A stretch of DNA of 41,197 nt from a candidate division FCPU426 bacterium (GCA_003152075.1 PLZG01000059.1:446-41642); one strand, 5' to 3'; positions 16,828 through 24,995 are shown, counted from the stretch's first letter. Numbers and translations are program-made. Notes: generated from the letters alone by a model not told the origin.

Positions 16828-17180
16828 ATGGATCGGCCGTGCTGGAACAAAATCTCGGGTTCAAGAAATGCGCGCCCCATCAAAAAGGGGAGCGTCCATT
16901 GAGTCCGGCGTTAATCAAGGGGTACCTGTCCCAATTGTCCGATTGGAAACTGTCGGGCAAGGAGATCGTCAAGACTTTCGAGTTCAAGAATTTTTACGAG
17001 ACCATCAACTTCGTCAACGCCCTGGCATTCATCGCGAATCGGGAGGACCATCACCCGGATTTGGAAGTGGGCTATAAGACCTGCAAGGTGCGTTACAGCT
17101 CCCACGATGTCGGGGGCCTGTCGGAGAACGACTTTATTTGCGCGACAAAGATCGACGATTTTTTTGACGGAGTTTCTTAA
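16824..17180 (+). CDS. phhB: Pterin-4a-carbinolamine dehydratase
   Basis: Dehydrates 4a-hydroxytetrahydropterin, recycling the pterin cofactor of aromatic amino acid hydroxylases. 118 residues. The family core is clear: LSDWKLSG, KTFEFKNFYETINFVNALA, the catalytic EDHHPDLEVGYKTCKV and the late SSHDVGGLSENDFICA. The start is the ATG at 16824, overlapping the sodC stop and preceded by AAGGAGATGGAAC. Coupling to sodC is unusual. No aromatic hydroxylase is in the window, so the pterin it serves is unknown. Confidence 0.93.
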   Translation: MNGSAVLEQNLGFKKCAPHQKGERPLSPALIKGYLSQLSDWKLSGKEIVKTFEFKNFYETINFVNALAFIANREDHHPDLEVGYKTCKVRYSSHDVGGLSENDFICATKIDDFFDGVS

Positions 17181-17205
17181 AGAGGAACCTTTCAACAAAA
17201 ATCTA

Positions 17206-17317
17206 TTTCACCACCAAGTACACCAAGATCAGCGAAAGGCAAAAGTTGATTAAAGACCTTTTAAAACCGATTAGATTATTGTCCTTCTTGGTGAACTTGG
17301 TGCCCTTGGTGGTTCAA
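17206..17317. repeat. Imperfect inverted repeat rich in ACCACCAAG
   Basis: The left arm (17206-17228) contains TTTCACCACCAAG and ACACCAAGA. The right arm (17285-17317) contains their reverse complements, TCTTGGTGAACTTGG and CCTTGGTGGTTCAAA. The spacer is AT-rich. It fills the gap between phhB and the nitrobindin-like gene and looks like a dispersed intergenic repeat. Confidence 0.5.
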
Positions 17318-17372
17318 ATTGTTTTTGTGTTTGATTTTTCTTGAATCTTCTAAGTTAAAAAAGGAGAAAACC

Positions 17373-17945
17373 ATGAACGAAGAAATCCTGAAGAATTTCG
17401 GCCCTTTGGGGCCCCTGGAAGGAATTTGGGAAGGGGACACCGGCGACGACGCGGCTCCCGGGACCGACCGTCAAAAGGTCATCAATAAATTCCGGGAAAG
17501 GATGGTATTTGAACCCCGCGGCCCTGTCTCGAATCACGAACAGAAACTGTATGGATTCCTTTATTCCACCCAAGCTTTCCTGCTGGGGGAGAAGGACCCT
17601 TTCCACGACGAAGTCGGCTATTGGCTTTGGGATCCGGCCTTAAAACAATTGACCAGGAGCATTACCATTCCCCGGGGGATGGTTATCCTCGCGGGCGGGA
17701 CGGCGGAAGCGGACGCCAAGAGCTTCAAACTCAAGGCCGACCTGGGTTCAAAGACCTATGGTATTTGTTCCAATCCTTTTTTGGACGCCGAATTCCAAAC
17801 GGTTAAGTACGAGATCGAAATGAAATTCAACGCGGACGGAAGTTTTTCCTACGACCAAAATACCTTCCTAAAAATCAAAGGTCAGGAAAAGCTTTTTGAG
17901 CACCGGGACATTAATACCTTGCGAAAAGTTAGCCCAGCTAAATAA
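17373..17945 (+). CDS. Nitrobindin-like haem-binding beta-barrel protein (THAP4 haem-binding family)
   Basis: A 190-residue protein matching the nitrobindin / THAP4 haem-binding beta-barrel family, a fatty-acid-binding-protein-like fold. The diagnostic start GPLGPLEGIWEGDTGDD is present. Later strands include EVGYWLWDPALKQL and the IPRGMVILAGG segment. No signal peptide, so probably cytoplasmic. Family members bind ferric haem and interact with NO or peroxynitrite, which would suit the NO reductase 4 kb downstream, but a haem ligand cannot be proved here. AAGGAGAAAACC precedes the ATG. The beta-barrel gene follows after two bases. Confidence 0.8.
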   Translation: MNEEILKNFGPLGPLEGIWEGDTGDDAAPGTDRQKVINKFRERMVFEPRGPVSNHEQKLYGFLYSTQAFLLGEKDPFHDEVGYWLWDPALKQLTRSITIPRGMVILAGGTAEADAKSFKLKADLGSKTYGICSNPFLDAEFQTVKYEIEMKFNADGSFSYDQNTFLKIKGQEKLFEHRDINTLRKVSPAK

Positions 17946-17947
17946 AA

Positions 17948-18547
17948 ATGAAAAAAATCCTGGTCCTTATTTTTTGGTCGGTCTTGCCCCTTTCCCTTTG
18001 GGCCCAAGCGGACTTGAACCCAAACCAAAGGTGGGTGGAACAGATCGACGGCAGTTTCGCCTTTCCTTCCCTCTCCACCACGGCGGAAACCAACCCTGGA
18101 TTGGGCGGGGACATCAATATCGGCTACCGCCTTGATCAAAACTGGGCCCTTTTCGCCGGGAGCGGTTACTACCAATACAATCTTTCTCCCGCCACGCCCA
18201 ACACGAGCGCCCTATTGGCCTATGTCCCACTGGTGGGTATTTTACGGCTGACCTTTGGGGACGGCGCCCTTCACCCCTATGTCTTTGGTGGTGCGGGGAT
18301 CGCGTTGAATACCTATACCCAAACCAACGCTCCCGGGAGCTCTGTCTCGAAAATCAGCAAAGCCGAAACCGATTTCTATTTGGCGCCGGGACTGGGAGTC
18401 CTTTACCGGATTTACAGCGGAATGGCGCTGTTCCTGCAAGCCCGGATCGACCTGGATTTTACCTCCCCCAATGGCTTGGGTATCCCCTTAGCGAATCCCT
18501 CGGTGTTTATTCCGTTGCAGGCGGGCATCAGTTTTTTCGCGCTGTAA
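17948..18547 (+). CDS. Outer-membrane beta-barrel protein
   Basis: A 199-residue exported protein with a signal peptide (MKKILVLIFWSVLPLSLWAQA). Alternating strands typical of small OmpX/OmpW-like barrels follow, such as DINIGYRLDQNWALFAGSGYY, LHPYVFGGAGIALNT and YLAPGLGVLYRIYSGMALF. The C-terminus PLQAGISFFAL ends in alternating hydrophobic residues, like the strand recognised by the outer-membrane assembly machinery. Two bases separate it from the nitrobindin-like gene, so they are probably co-transcribed. No specific function can be assigned. Confidence 0.8.
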   Translation: MKKILVLIFWSVLPLSLWAQADLNPNQRWVEQIDGSFAFPSLSTTAETNPGLGGDINIGYRLDQNWALFAGSGYYQYNLSPATPNTSALLAYVPLVGILRLTFGDGALHPYVFGGAGIALNTYTQTNAPGSSVSKISKAETDFYLAPGLGVLYRIYSGMALFLQARIDLDFTSPNGLGIPLANPSVFIPLQAGISFFAL

Positions 18548-18602
18548 TATACCGCCCGCCCCCATTTCTCCACCTGTTGAGCGGCGGTCCGAGACCTTGA
18601 GG

Positions 18603-18738
18603 TTAGCAGGATGCTGAAAAAGACCACCTGCGGCGGATTTTTTCGGAAAATATTCAAGGTAACCCCGTGATTCCCGCGGAATCTTTGGGGTACCAGGCGG
18701 CTTTGTAGCTCTATTTTTATTTTTTCAGCAGCCTGTTA
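18603..18738. mobile_element. MITE-like element with terminal inverted repeats
   Basis: The left end TTAGCAGGATGCTGAAAAA matches the reverse complement of the right end (18721-18739) at 16 of 19 positions. The 136-bp element has no coding capacity. It is flanked by GAGG on both sides (18599-18602 and 18739-18742), a possible 4-bp target duplication. The right GAGG is also the ribosome binding site of the next gene. Confidence 0.6.
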
Positions 18739-18746
18739 GAGGAAAA

Positions 18747-19745
18747 ATGAAACCAAAAATAAGCTGGGGAATTTTGGCCACCGGGCATATCGCCGGGGTG
18801 TTCGCGAAGGGAGTCCAGGATTCTAAAACCGGGACTCTCGCCGCGGTGGGGAGCCGGTCCATTACCTCCGCCCGGAAGTTCGCGCGCCAGTTCCACATTC
18901 CACAGGCTTACGGAAGCTACTCGGAGCTTCTGGAGGACCCGAAAATCCAGGCGGTTTATATCGGTACGCCCCACCCTTTCCATGCCCAATGGGCCATCGC
19001 GGCGGCCAGGGTGGGAAAACATATCCTGTGTGAAAAACCCCTAGCCATGAGCGTTTCCGAGGCGATGAAGATGGTCCTGGCCGCCAAGCGGCATAAGGTC
19101 TTTTTGATGGAAGCCTTCCAGTACCGCTGCCATCCCCAAACCGCCAAAGTAGTTGAGCTGATCCGAAAAGGGACAATAGGGAAGGTCTATCGCATCCAAG
19201 CTTCTTTTTGTTTTCCGGCGCCTTACAAACCCAAAGGACGGCTTTTTGACCGAAAGTTAGGCGGTGGAAGCATTTTGGATGTGGGTTGTTATACCGTGTC
19301 CATGGCCCGGTTATTGGCGGGAGCGGCGCGGGGAAAAAAGTTCCTGGACCCAGTTCAAGTGGAAGGCACGGGCTACATCGGTAAAACCGGGGTGGAGGAA
19401 TGGGCTACCGCGACCTTGAGATTTCCAGGGGATGTCACGGCGGACCTTCTTTGCGGGTTCCGTTTTATTGATGAAAGGACCGTCCGGGTTTTGGGTTCCA
19501 AAGGCTCCCTCGTCTTGCCTGCCCCCTGGAAACCAACGGAAGCGGGGATTTTAACCCAATTGACCGGCTCGAAAAAGACCCGGGTTATCCAAGTGAAGAT
19601 CAAGGGCCGCCTTCCCGCGTGGGAAGCGGACACCGCGGGGAGATGCATTCTCCAAAAAAAGTTGGAATGCCAAGCGATGACTTGGGAAGACAGTCTGGGA
19701 AACATGAAGGCTTTGGAAGAATGGCGCCGTTGCGTCAAAAGATAA
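18747..19745 (+). CDS. Gfo/Idh/MocA-family oxidoreductase
   Basis: A 332-residue NAD(P)-dependent oxidoreductase. The N-terminal Rossmann domain begins WGILATGHIAGVFAKG, where the usual GxGxxG appears as GILATGHIA. It has AVYIGTPHPFHAQWA and the catalytic-Lys motif GKHILCEKPLAMS. The C-terminal alpha/beta domain contains GGGSILDVGCYTVSMARLL, as in dihydrodiol- or xylose-dehydrogenase-like members. The substrate is probably a sugar or related alcohol and is not identifiable. GAGG four bases before the ATG is the end of the MITE insertion site, so expression may depend on the element. Confidence 0.9.
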   Translation: MKPKISWGILATGHIAGVFAKGVQDSKTGTLAAVGSRSITSARKFARQFHIPQAYGSYSELLEDPKIQAVYIGTPHPFHAQWAIAAARVGKHILCEKPLAMSVSEAMKMVLAAKRHKVFLMEAFQYRCHPQTAKVVELIRKGTIGKVYRIQASFCFPAPYKPKGRLFDRKLGGGSILDVGCYTVSMARLLAGAARGKKFLDPVQVEGTGYIGKTGVEEWATATLRFPGDVTADLLCGFRFIDERTVRVLGSKGSLVLPAPWKPTEAGILTQLTGSKKTRVIQVKIKGRLPAWEADTAGRCILQKKLECQAMTWEDSLGNMKALEEWRRCVKR

Positions 19746-19764
19746 AATTTATTTTGTCGTCGCA

Positions 19765-20012
19765 GCCCCCCCTTTTCTAAAGGGATTTAAATATTTAACT
19801 TCCTCTGCCAAAGGGAAGGTAATTTAAAGGCGGTTTGCCGTAAAAAGTTAACCTCCCACTTTGAAAAAGGGGGAGCGAGGGGGATTTAGATGGGCGTCTT
19901 TCGCCGAAAGGCTAAATCCCCCCTGTCCCCCCTTTTTCAAAGTGGGGGAATATTTAAAAGTGTGTGTAAAAGGGACCTAAATATATAAGTCCCTTTCTAA
20001 AGGGGGGCCGGG
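19765..20012. repeat. Nested long palindromes in a 475-bp gene-free stretch
   Basis: An inner inverted repeat pairs 19854-19889 (CCCACTTTGAAAAAGGGGGA onward) with 19912-19949. Its spacer contains a CTTTCGCCGAAAG hairpin. An outer, imperfect pair joins 19765-19797 (CCCCCCCTTTTCTAAAGGG) with 19978-20010 (CCCTTTCTAAAGGGGGG). Further CTAAATCCCCC and CCCCATGC/GCATGGGG arms continue to 20137. No gene is seen between 19746 and 20220. Confidence 0.65.
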
Positions 20013-20220
20013 GAGGATTTGGGGAAATCAAAGACTAAATCCCCCTTTTTCACCCCCGTTTTATCTTTTGGAGGGAGGACAAGGAAAACGGGGATGTCCC
20101 CATGCCCTCTTTTGTTCATCCAAAAAGAAGCATGGGGGAAGTGAGAAAATTTTCACGCTTAATGGAGTGAAAAGGTTTGCCGAGTCAGTAACTCGGATAA
20201 GTTTTTGGATAGGAATAAAA

Positions 20221-20448
20221 ATGAGGCACATTATTAAAAACATCCTGATCCTAACCATCCCATTGATCACTTTGACTGAAACCATATCGGCCTGCCCCCG
20301 GTGCCGGGCCCAAGCGGCGGCGGGTATTTACAATGCTGATTTTGGACTCAATTTCTTTTTCATGCTGCTGCCCATCCTCATCCTGGCGGCTTTGGGTTTT
20401 GGCCTTTATTACGTCGATGATCTCTTGGGAAATCCCGGAAGGAGATAA
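20221..20448 (+). CDS. Small membrane protein of the NO reductase unit
   Basis: A 75-residue protein with an N-terminal signal or helix (residues 4-23), a CPRC motif directly after it (SACPRCRAQAAAGIYNADFG) and a second helix (about residues 45-66) followed by a short charged tail. The CxxC just outside the membrane could bind metal or be redox-active, which is inference. AGGAATAAAA precedes the ATG. It is three bases from the DUF2243 gene and upstream of qNOR, so a role in NO reduction or copper/iron handling is plausible. No named family recognised. Confidence 0.68.
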   Translation: MRHIIKNILILTIPLITLTETISACPRCRAQAAAGIYNADFGLNFFFMLLPILILAALGFGLYYVDDLLGNPGRR

Positions 20449-20451
20449 GAA

Positions 20452-20940
20452 ATGGCGGAAAATCAGCGGCAGGGTCCGCTCATCAGCGCGGGCGTGTTAA
20501 TGGGGGCTGGGCTTGGCGGATTCGTGGACGGCATTGTCTTTCATCAAATCCTGCAATGGCACCATATGCTTTCCTCTTATACGCCGCCTTATGACCTGGT
20601 GAACCTCAAAGTGAACATGTTTTGGGACGGAATCTTTCATGCAGCGGTCTGGGTCATGGTGGTGGTGGGGCTGGGGCTTTTATGGCGGGCGGGACAAAGA
20701 AGGGATGTCCCCTGGTCGGGACGAACTTTTCTCGGTTCACTCATGGCAGGTTGGGGGCTGTTCAACCTGGTGGAAGGTCTCATCGACCATGAATGGCTCG
20801 GCCTCCATCACGTGAATGAGTACACGAACCACCACACGGCTTGGGACATGGCTTTCCTCGCGTTTGGGGCGGCGATGCTGTTGGGCGGTTGGGGGTTCAT
20901 CCGCGCGGGGCGCAAGGATAGTTCTTTTCCGCGGGTGTGA
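20452..20940 (+). CDS. DUF2243 membrane protein
   Basis: A 162-residue four-helix membrane protein of family DUF2243. It has the signature GFVDGIVFHQILQWHHMLS with several His residues in and near the membrane, a second His-rich helix (FNLVEGLIDHEWLGLHHVNE) and YTNHHTAWDMAFL. These His residues suggest haem or metal binding, but the function is not established. It lies between the CPRC membrane protein (3 bases) and qNOR (76 bases), an arrangement consistent with NO metabolism. Confidence 0.85.
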   Translation: MAENQRQGPLISAGVLMGAGLGGFVDGIVFHQILQWHHMLSSYTPPYDLVNLKVNMFWDGIFHAAVWVMVVVGLGLLWRAGQRRDVPWSGRTFLGSLMAGWGLFNLVEGLIDHEWLGLHHVNEYTNHHTAWDMAFLAFGAAMLLGGWGFIRAGRKDSSFPRV

Positions 20941-21016
20941 CAAAAGTCATAGGCTAAAAAAAGAGGGTGCGCTAAAAAGAGAGGGTTTTCAAATCACATT
21001 CGGGGGGAGACCGACG

Positions 21017-23272
21017 ATGGAAATTTCCAAGGTATGGCGGCACGCGGCACTCCTAGTGGTGATTGTTGGTTTGACAGTGCTTCTGCTCATGGGACGAAAT
21101 GTTTATAAGGGCGCACCGCCCATCCCCGAAAAAGTGAGCGACGTTTCCGGCAAGGTGCTATTCACCGGGGAAGATATCCTTCAAGGCCAGGGCGTCTTTC
21201 AGCGATACGGTTTAATGGATTATGGATCGGTTTTTGGCCACGGGGCCTACCGGGGCCCGGATTTTACCGACGATTATTTGCACCGTTCAGCCTGGATTCA
21301 AAGGGACATGAAGTCCTATAAGGAATTCAAACAACCCTACACCCTACTCCCCGAAAAACAAAAGGCCCAGGTAGACCAGATCGTGGTGTCCGACGCCAAG
21401 ACCAACCGGTACGACGAAACTTCTAAAACCCTCCTCCTCACCACCGAACAAAACGCGGCTTTTCCCTTACTGGTTACTGTTTATGAGGACATGTTTTTGA
21501 ATAGTGGCGGCGACCAAAGTCTTCCCAAAAACTACATCAAAAGCGCGGAGGAAGTCCGGCAGTTGACCTGCTTCTTCGCCTGGACGGCTTGGACCGCTTC
21601 CGTGGAACGCCCTGGCAAGGATTACAGCTACACCAACAATTGGCCGCCGGAAGAGGCGGTGGGCAACCGGCCCACCAAGGCGGTTTTCCTTTGGAGCGTC
21701 CTATCCCTCATCTCCCTCCTGTGCGGGATCGCCCTGGTTCTCATGTTCTTCGGGCGCTTTGACTACCTGGGTTGGGGAGGGGACGAACCGGCGATCAAGA
21801 AAAGCATTCCCTTGAAGGACTTTAAGATCACGGCCAGCCAGTTGGGTACTTATAAATATTTCCTCGTCGTGGTGGTCCTCTTCGCGTTCCAAACCCTGAT
21901 GGGCGTGGTCACGGCCCATTATTTCGTGGAAGCCACGGGCTTCTATGGTTTCGACACCCGGGAAATTTTGCCCACGACCATCACGCGAAGCTGGCACTTA
22001 CAGCTTTCCATTTTTTGGATCGCCACGGCTTGGCTGGCGGCAGGGCTTTTCATCGCGCCCTTCATCGGCAAAAGGGAACCGAAATACCAGGCCTTCTGGG
22101 TGAATGTTCTTTTCGCGGCGGTGGTGCTGGTGGCGGTGGGATCTATCGTGGGCGAGTACCTTGGGATTAAGGCCAAGTTGGGGCAATATTGGTTCTGGTT
22201 CGGTCATCAGGGCTGGGAATACCTGGAATTGGGCCGGTTCTGGCAAATGCTATTAACGGCCGGCATGGGTATCTGGGCTGTGCTGGTGCTCCGGGCCGTG
22301 TGGGGAAAACTCAAGGGCCAGGACAAGGGAAGCCTGCCCTATCTTTTGGTCTATGCCATCATCGCCATTCCGTTGATGTTTTCCTTCGGCATGATGTACA
22401 CGCCCCGGACCAACTTCGCGGTCGCGGATTTCTGGCGCTGGTGGGTCGTCCACTTGTGGGTGGAAGGGTTCTTTGAGCTCTTCACCACCATCGTGGTGGC
22501 TTACTTTTTCGTCATCCTCGGGCTGGTGACCAGCAAGACCGCCATTCGGGTGGTTTACCTGGATATCATCCTTTTCCTGGGATCGGGCATGATCGGCACC
22601 GGCCACCATTATTACTGGACGGCCCAACCGGCCATCAACCTGGCCCTCGGCTCCTTTTTCTCGGCCATGGAAGTCGTGCCGCTCATGCTCCTTACCTTGG
22701 AGGCTTATGACTTCGCCAAGCTTCGCCGAGGGGAAGCCGGCACCAAGGAAGCGGACGGATTTTTCGCCCACTATTGGGCCATCATGTTCCTCATCGCGGT
22801 GGGATTTTGGAACTTCCTAGGCGCGGGGGTTTTTGGGTTCCTCATCAACCTGCCCATCGTCAGTTACTACGAGCACGCCACCTATCTCACTCCCAATCAC
22901 GGCCATGCGGCCCTGATGGGGGTCTACGGCAACCTGGCCATCGCGGCCTTGGTGTTTGTACTCCGGTTCCTGGTGAAGCCTGAGCATTGGTCCAACGTTT
23001 TGTTGAGAATTTCCTTTTGGTCCCTCCAGATTGGTTTGATGCTCATGCTTCTATTGGATATTTTCCCGGTGGGAATCCTGGAAATGGTTCAAAGCTACAC
23101 CCATGGTTATTGGTTCGCCCGGAGCCAGGATTTTTGGAATCAACCGATCGTGCAAAAACTCACTTGGGCCAGGGTGGCGGGCGATTTGACCTTTGTGGTG
23201 GGAGGGGTTTTGCCGCTCCTTTATTTCACCGCGCGGTCCATGTTTTACCTGAAAAAGGCCGATCCCTCTTGA
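21017..23272 (+). CDS. norZ: Quinol-dependent nitric oxide reductase (qNOR)
   Basis: Reduces 2 NO to N2O using quinol as donor. 751 residues in a single chain. The N-terminal part has a membrane anchor, then a periplasmic domain (about residues 30-220) that in cNOR would be the c-type subunit but here has no CxxCH. That makes it the quinol type. The NorB-like core has SWHLQLSIFW (haem ligand), RWWVVHLWVEGFFELF (FeB His and Glu), IGTGHHYYW (two FeB His) and LTPNHGHAALMG (haem b ligands). The ATG at 21017 follows GGGGGGAGACCGACG. The last gene of the detoxification unit; the bc-caa3 chain elsewhere uses the same quinol pool. Confidence 0.95.
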   Translation: MEISKVWRHAALLVVIVGLTVLLLMGRNVYKGAPPIPEKVSDVSGKVLFTGEDILQGQGVFQRYGLMDYGSVFGHGAYRGPDFTDDYLHRSAWIQRDMKSYKEFKQPYTLLPEKQKAQVDQIVVSDAKTNRYDETSKTLLLTTEQNAAFPLLVTVYEDMFLNSGGDQSLPKNYIKSAEEVRQLTCFFAWTAWTASVERPGKDYSYTNNWPPEEAVGNRPTKAVFLWSVLSLISLLCGIALVLMFFGRFDYLGWGGDEPAIKKSIPLKDFKITASQLGTYKYFLVVVVLFAFQTLMGVVTAHYFVEATGFYGFDTREILPTTITRSWHLQLSIFWIATAWLAAGLFIAPFIGKREPKYQAFWVNVLFAAVVLVAVGSIVGEYLGIKAKLGQYWFWFGHQGWEYLELGRFWQMLLTAGMGIWAVLVLRAVWGKLKGQDKGSLPYLLVYAIIAIPLMFSFGMMYTPRTNFAVADFWRWWVVHLWVEGFFELFTTIVVAYFFVILGLVTSKTAIRVVYLDIILFLGSGMIGTGHHYYWTAQPAINLALGSFFSAMEVVPLMLLTLEAYDFAKLRRGEAGTKEADGFFAHYWAIMFLIAVGFWNFLGAGVFGFLINLPIVSYYEHATYLTPNHGHAALMGVYGNLAIAALVFVLRFLVKPEHWSNVLLRISFWSLQIGLMLMLLLDIFPVGILEMVQSYTHGYWFARSQDFWNQPIVQKLTWARVAGDLTFVVGGVLPLLYFTARSMFYLKKADPS

Positions 23273-23278
23273 GGGGGC

Positions 23279-23307
23279 GGCCGGGAAAGACGACAGTCTT
23301 CCTGGCC
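23279..23307 (+). terminator. Hairpin after qNOR
   Basis: GGCCGGGAAAGAC and GTCTTCCTGGCC form an imperfect stem around GACA, six bases after the stop. There is no T-run after it, so a terminator role is uncertain. Confidence 0.35.
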
Positions 23308-23332
23308 TAGTTCCCCTTGTCGAACATCCAAC

Positions 23333-23486
23333 GCCAATTCCTTGTTCCTCTGGAATTGGCACACCCCATTCTTACCTCCCGGCTTGCATCCATTCCAGTG
23401 GAATGGATAGGAAGTGCCTGTTACCAGGCACACCACCCTATGACTCGCCTGGTAGGCTCGTCACAGGACGGGCAGGATAAACGCCC
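23333..23486. other. Array of consecutive hairpins, possible structured RNA or element remnant
   Basis: The hairpins are, in order: GCCAATTCC/GGAATTGGC (23333-23360, 9 bp, 10-base loop); ATCCATTCC/GGAATGGAT (23388-23408, 9 bp, AGT loop); GTGCCTG/CAGGCAC (23414-23431, 7 bp, 4-base loop); imperfect GACTCGCCT/AGGCTCGTC (23442-23462); GGGC/GCCC (23470-23486). The first three are perfect. No convincing gene overlaps them. The stretch 23273-23590 otherwise shows nothing. Confidence 0.45.
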
Positions 23487-23590
23487 TTACTGGCCTCCGT
23501 TCCCTTTGGTACTTCGGGATCAACTTAAGAGTAGCCCTTCTTGTAAGCCGTTAAAAAAAAGCTCCGGAAATTTTTAACAAAACAATCGAT

Positions 23591-23623
23591 ATCAAAATGA
23601 TCTTTTTTTCTTTTCAATTTGAT
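23591..23623. promoter_or_regulatory. Inverted-repeat upstream activator site, copy 2
   Basis: ATCAAAATGA (23591-23600) and TCAATTTGAT (23614-23623) are inverted copies with one mismatch and 13 bases between. The site ends 44 bases before the GG of the sigma-54 promoter of the first DUF3494 gene. Confidence 0.65.
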
Positions 23624-23667
23624 CGAAGGTAAGCCGCGCGACTCCCGAATCATTGGGTTATTCGCAA

Positions 23668-23681
23668 GGCACGATAGTTGC
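23668..23681 (+). promoter_or_regulatory. Sigma-54 promoter of the first DUF3494 gene
   Basis: GGCACGATAGTTGC has the exact -24 GG and -12 GC spacing and near-consensus bases. It lies 95 bases before the ATG at 23777. The same 14 bases occur at 25221 before the second copy. Confidence 0.8.
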
Positions 23682-23776
23682 TTTAACTCACCTCCATATC
23701 ACTATTGCGTGTAGTGGTTTTCAATAGGGCCGGGAAAGCCGGCCGACCACAAACCCGCGAAAAGAAAAGAGGATTC

Positions 23777-24739
23777 ATGTTTCCAAGGACAAAGAAGGTT
23801 TTGCAAATCGTGGACAAGAAGGTTCTTTTGACGCTGTTTCTGTTGGTAAGCCCGATCATTCTCGCCGCGAACGGTTGCGGACCAAATAAGGATACCGGGC
23901 CAACCGCAGGGCCAACCATGACGGCCACGCCGGTGGCAACTTCCACGGCCTCGAAAACCGCCACTAATTCGCCCACCAAAACGCCTTCGGGAACCCCCAC
24001 TAACTCGCCCACCAAAACACCCACGGGTACCCCCACTAACACGCCCTCGGCCACCCCGACGGTAACCAGCTCGGCGGCCTGCGCCAATCCAGCGGCCGTC
24101 GTCCTAGGTCAGGCTGGAAGTTACGTGATCCTGGCGGAGACGGGCATCACCGACGTCCCTTCCTCGGCTGTCACGGGGAATATCGCGAACGCCGGTACGG
24201 GCGCCCAAATCACTGGGGTTACCTGCCCCGAAGTGAACGGGGTCATCTATACGATCGACGCGACGGGTCCGGCTTGCCGTACCATCGACGCCACCAACAT
24301 CGGCATCGGCGTCACCGACAAGGGAACGGCCTACTCGACCGCCAACGGACTGGCGAATTGCGTCATCGACCAGAGCGCCGGGATCCTCAGCGGGCTGACC
24401 CTGACCCGTGGAAAATACTTTTTTAACACCGGTGTTTCCATCCCCACCGACCTCCATTTGGACGCCATGGGCGATCCGAATGCCCGTTGGATTTTCCAGG
24501 TCAATGGAAACCTCAGCGAAGCCTCCGCGGTGAACGTCATCCTGGACAACGGCGCCCTAGCCCAGAACGTCTTCTGGACGGTCACGGGTTTCACGGTGAT
24601 CGGGATGAACGCCCATTTCGAGGGGATCCTCATGGGAGCCGATTACATCCAGCTCGTCACGGGCGCGTCGTCACACGGCAGGCTGTTCAGCCACACCTAT
24701 GTGGCATTGGATCAAAACGTCGTCACCGAACTCCCTTAA
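23777..24739 (+). CDS. DUF3494 (ice-binding-like) protein, copy 1
   Basis: A 320-residue exported protein. The N-terminus is basic then hydrophobic (KKVLLTLFLLVSPIILAANGC), probably a signal with a Cys close to a lipobox. A Thr/Pro linker (about residues 40-95) of repeated TPT units such as SPTKTPSGTPTNSPTKTPTG follows. The C-terminal domain is the DUF3494 beta-helix, with GSYVILAETGITDVPSSAVT, SGLTLTRGKYFFNTGVSIP and VTGASSHGRLFSHTYVALD. The family includes ice-binding proteins, but many members are adhesion or surface proteins. A surface role is inferred. It has its own sigma-54 promoter and is followed by a terminator. Confidence 0.88.
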   Translation: MFPRTKKVLQIVDKKVLLTLFLLVSPIILAANGCGPNKDTGPTAGPTMTATPVATSTASKTATNSPTKTPSGTPTNSPTKTPTGTPTNTPSATPTVTSSAACANPAAVVLGQAGSYVILAETGITDVPSSAVTGNIANAGTGAQITGVTCPEVNGVIYTIDATGPACRTIDATNIGIGVTDKGTAYSTANGLANCVIDQSAGILSGLTLTRGKYFFNTGVSIPTDLHLDAMGDPNARWIFQVNGNLSEASAVNVILDNGALAQNVFWTVTGFTVIGMNAHFEGILMGADYIQLVTGASSHGRLFSHTYVALDQNVVTELP

Positions 24740-24768
24740 GACGGAAGTCCGGCTTGCTGTAAAGGAAG

Positions 24769-24799
24769 GGACGGGCCTTTGGGCCCGTCCTTTTTTTTT
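24769..24799 (+). terminator. Rho-independent terminator after DUF3494 copy 1
   Basis: GGACGGGCC and GGCCCGTCC form a 9-bp stem with a 4-base loop, followed by nine T. Confidence 0.9.
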
Positions 24800-24995
24800 A
24801 AAAATTCCCGCTAAAGACCTGTTCCGCGGAAAGCCAGTTCACGCCAGTTGTTGATTCGTCCGTTGGCGTTAACCGCCCGCAGAGGCGCATCTCCCCGCCA
24901 ATTTTTTGAAGACTCATGGCAGGGGACAAGTAAACAAATGGCGGGCGAAGGGCTCGGGGAATTGGGAGGCCCTTTTCACTTCTTTGCGTGGCTCC

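Noticed and set aside
23317-23577. Rightward 86-codon frame over the hairpin array
   Set aside because: No ribosome binding site or family match; perfect hairpins explain the sequence better.
23625-23776. Cyclic-di-GMP riboswitch in the DUF3494 leader
   Set aside because: CACAAACCCGCGAAAAG recalls the GEMM core, but the second conserved strand and the tetraloop receptor are absent; the GGCACG-TTGC block is better explained as a sigma-54 promoter.
23890-24080. CRISPR-like or satellite repeat
   Set aside because: The short repeated units are codons of a Thr/Pro linker inside the DUF3494 gene, with no spacers. No CRISPR array was seen anywhere.
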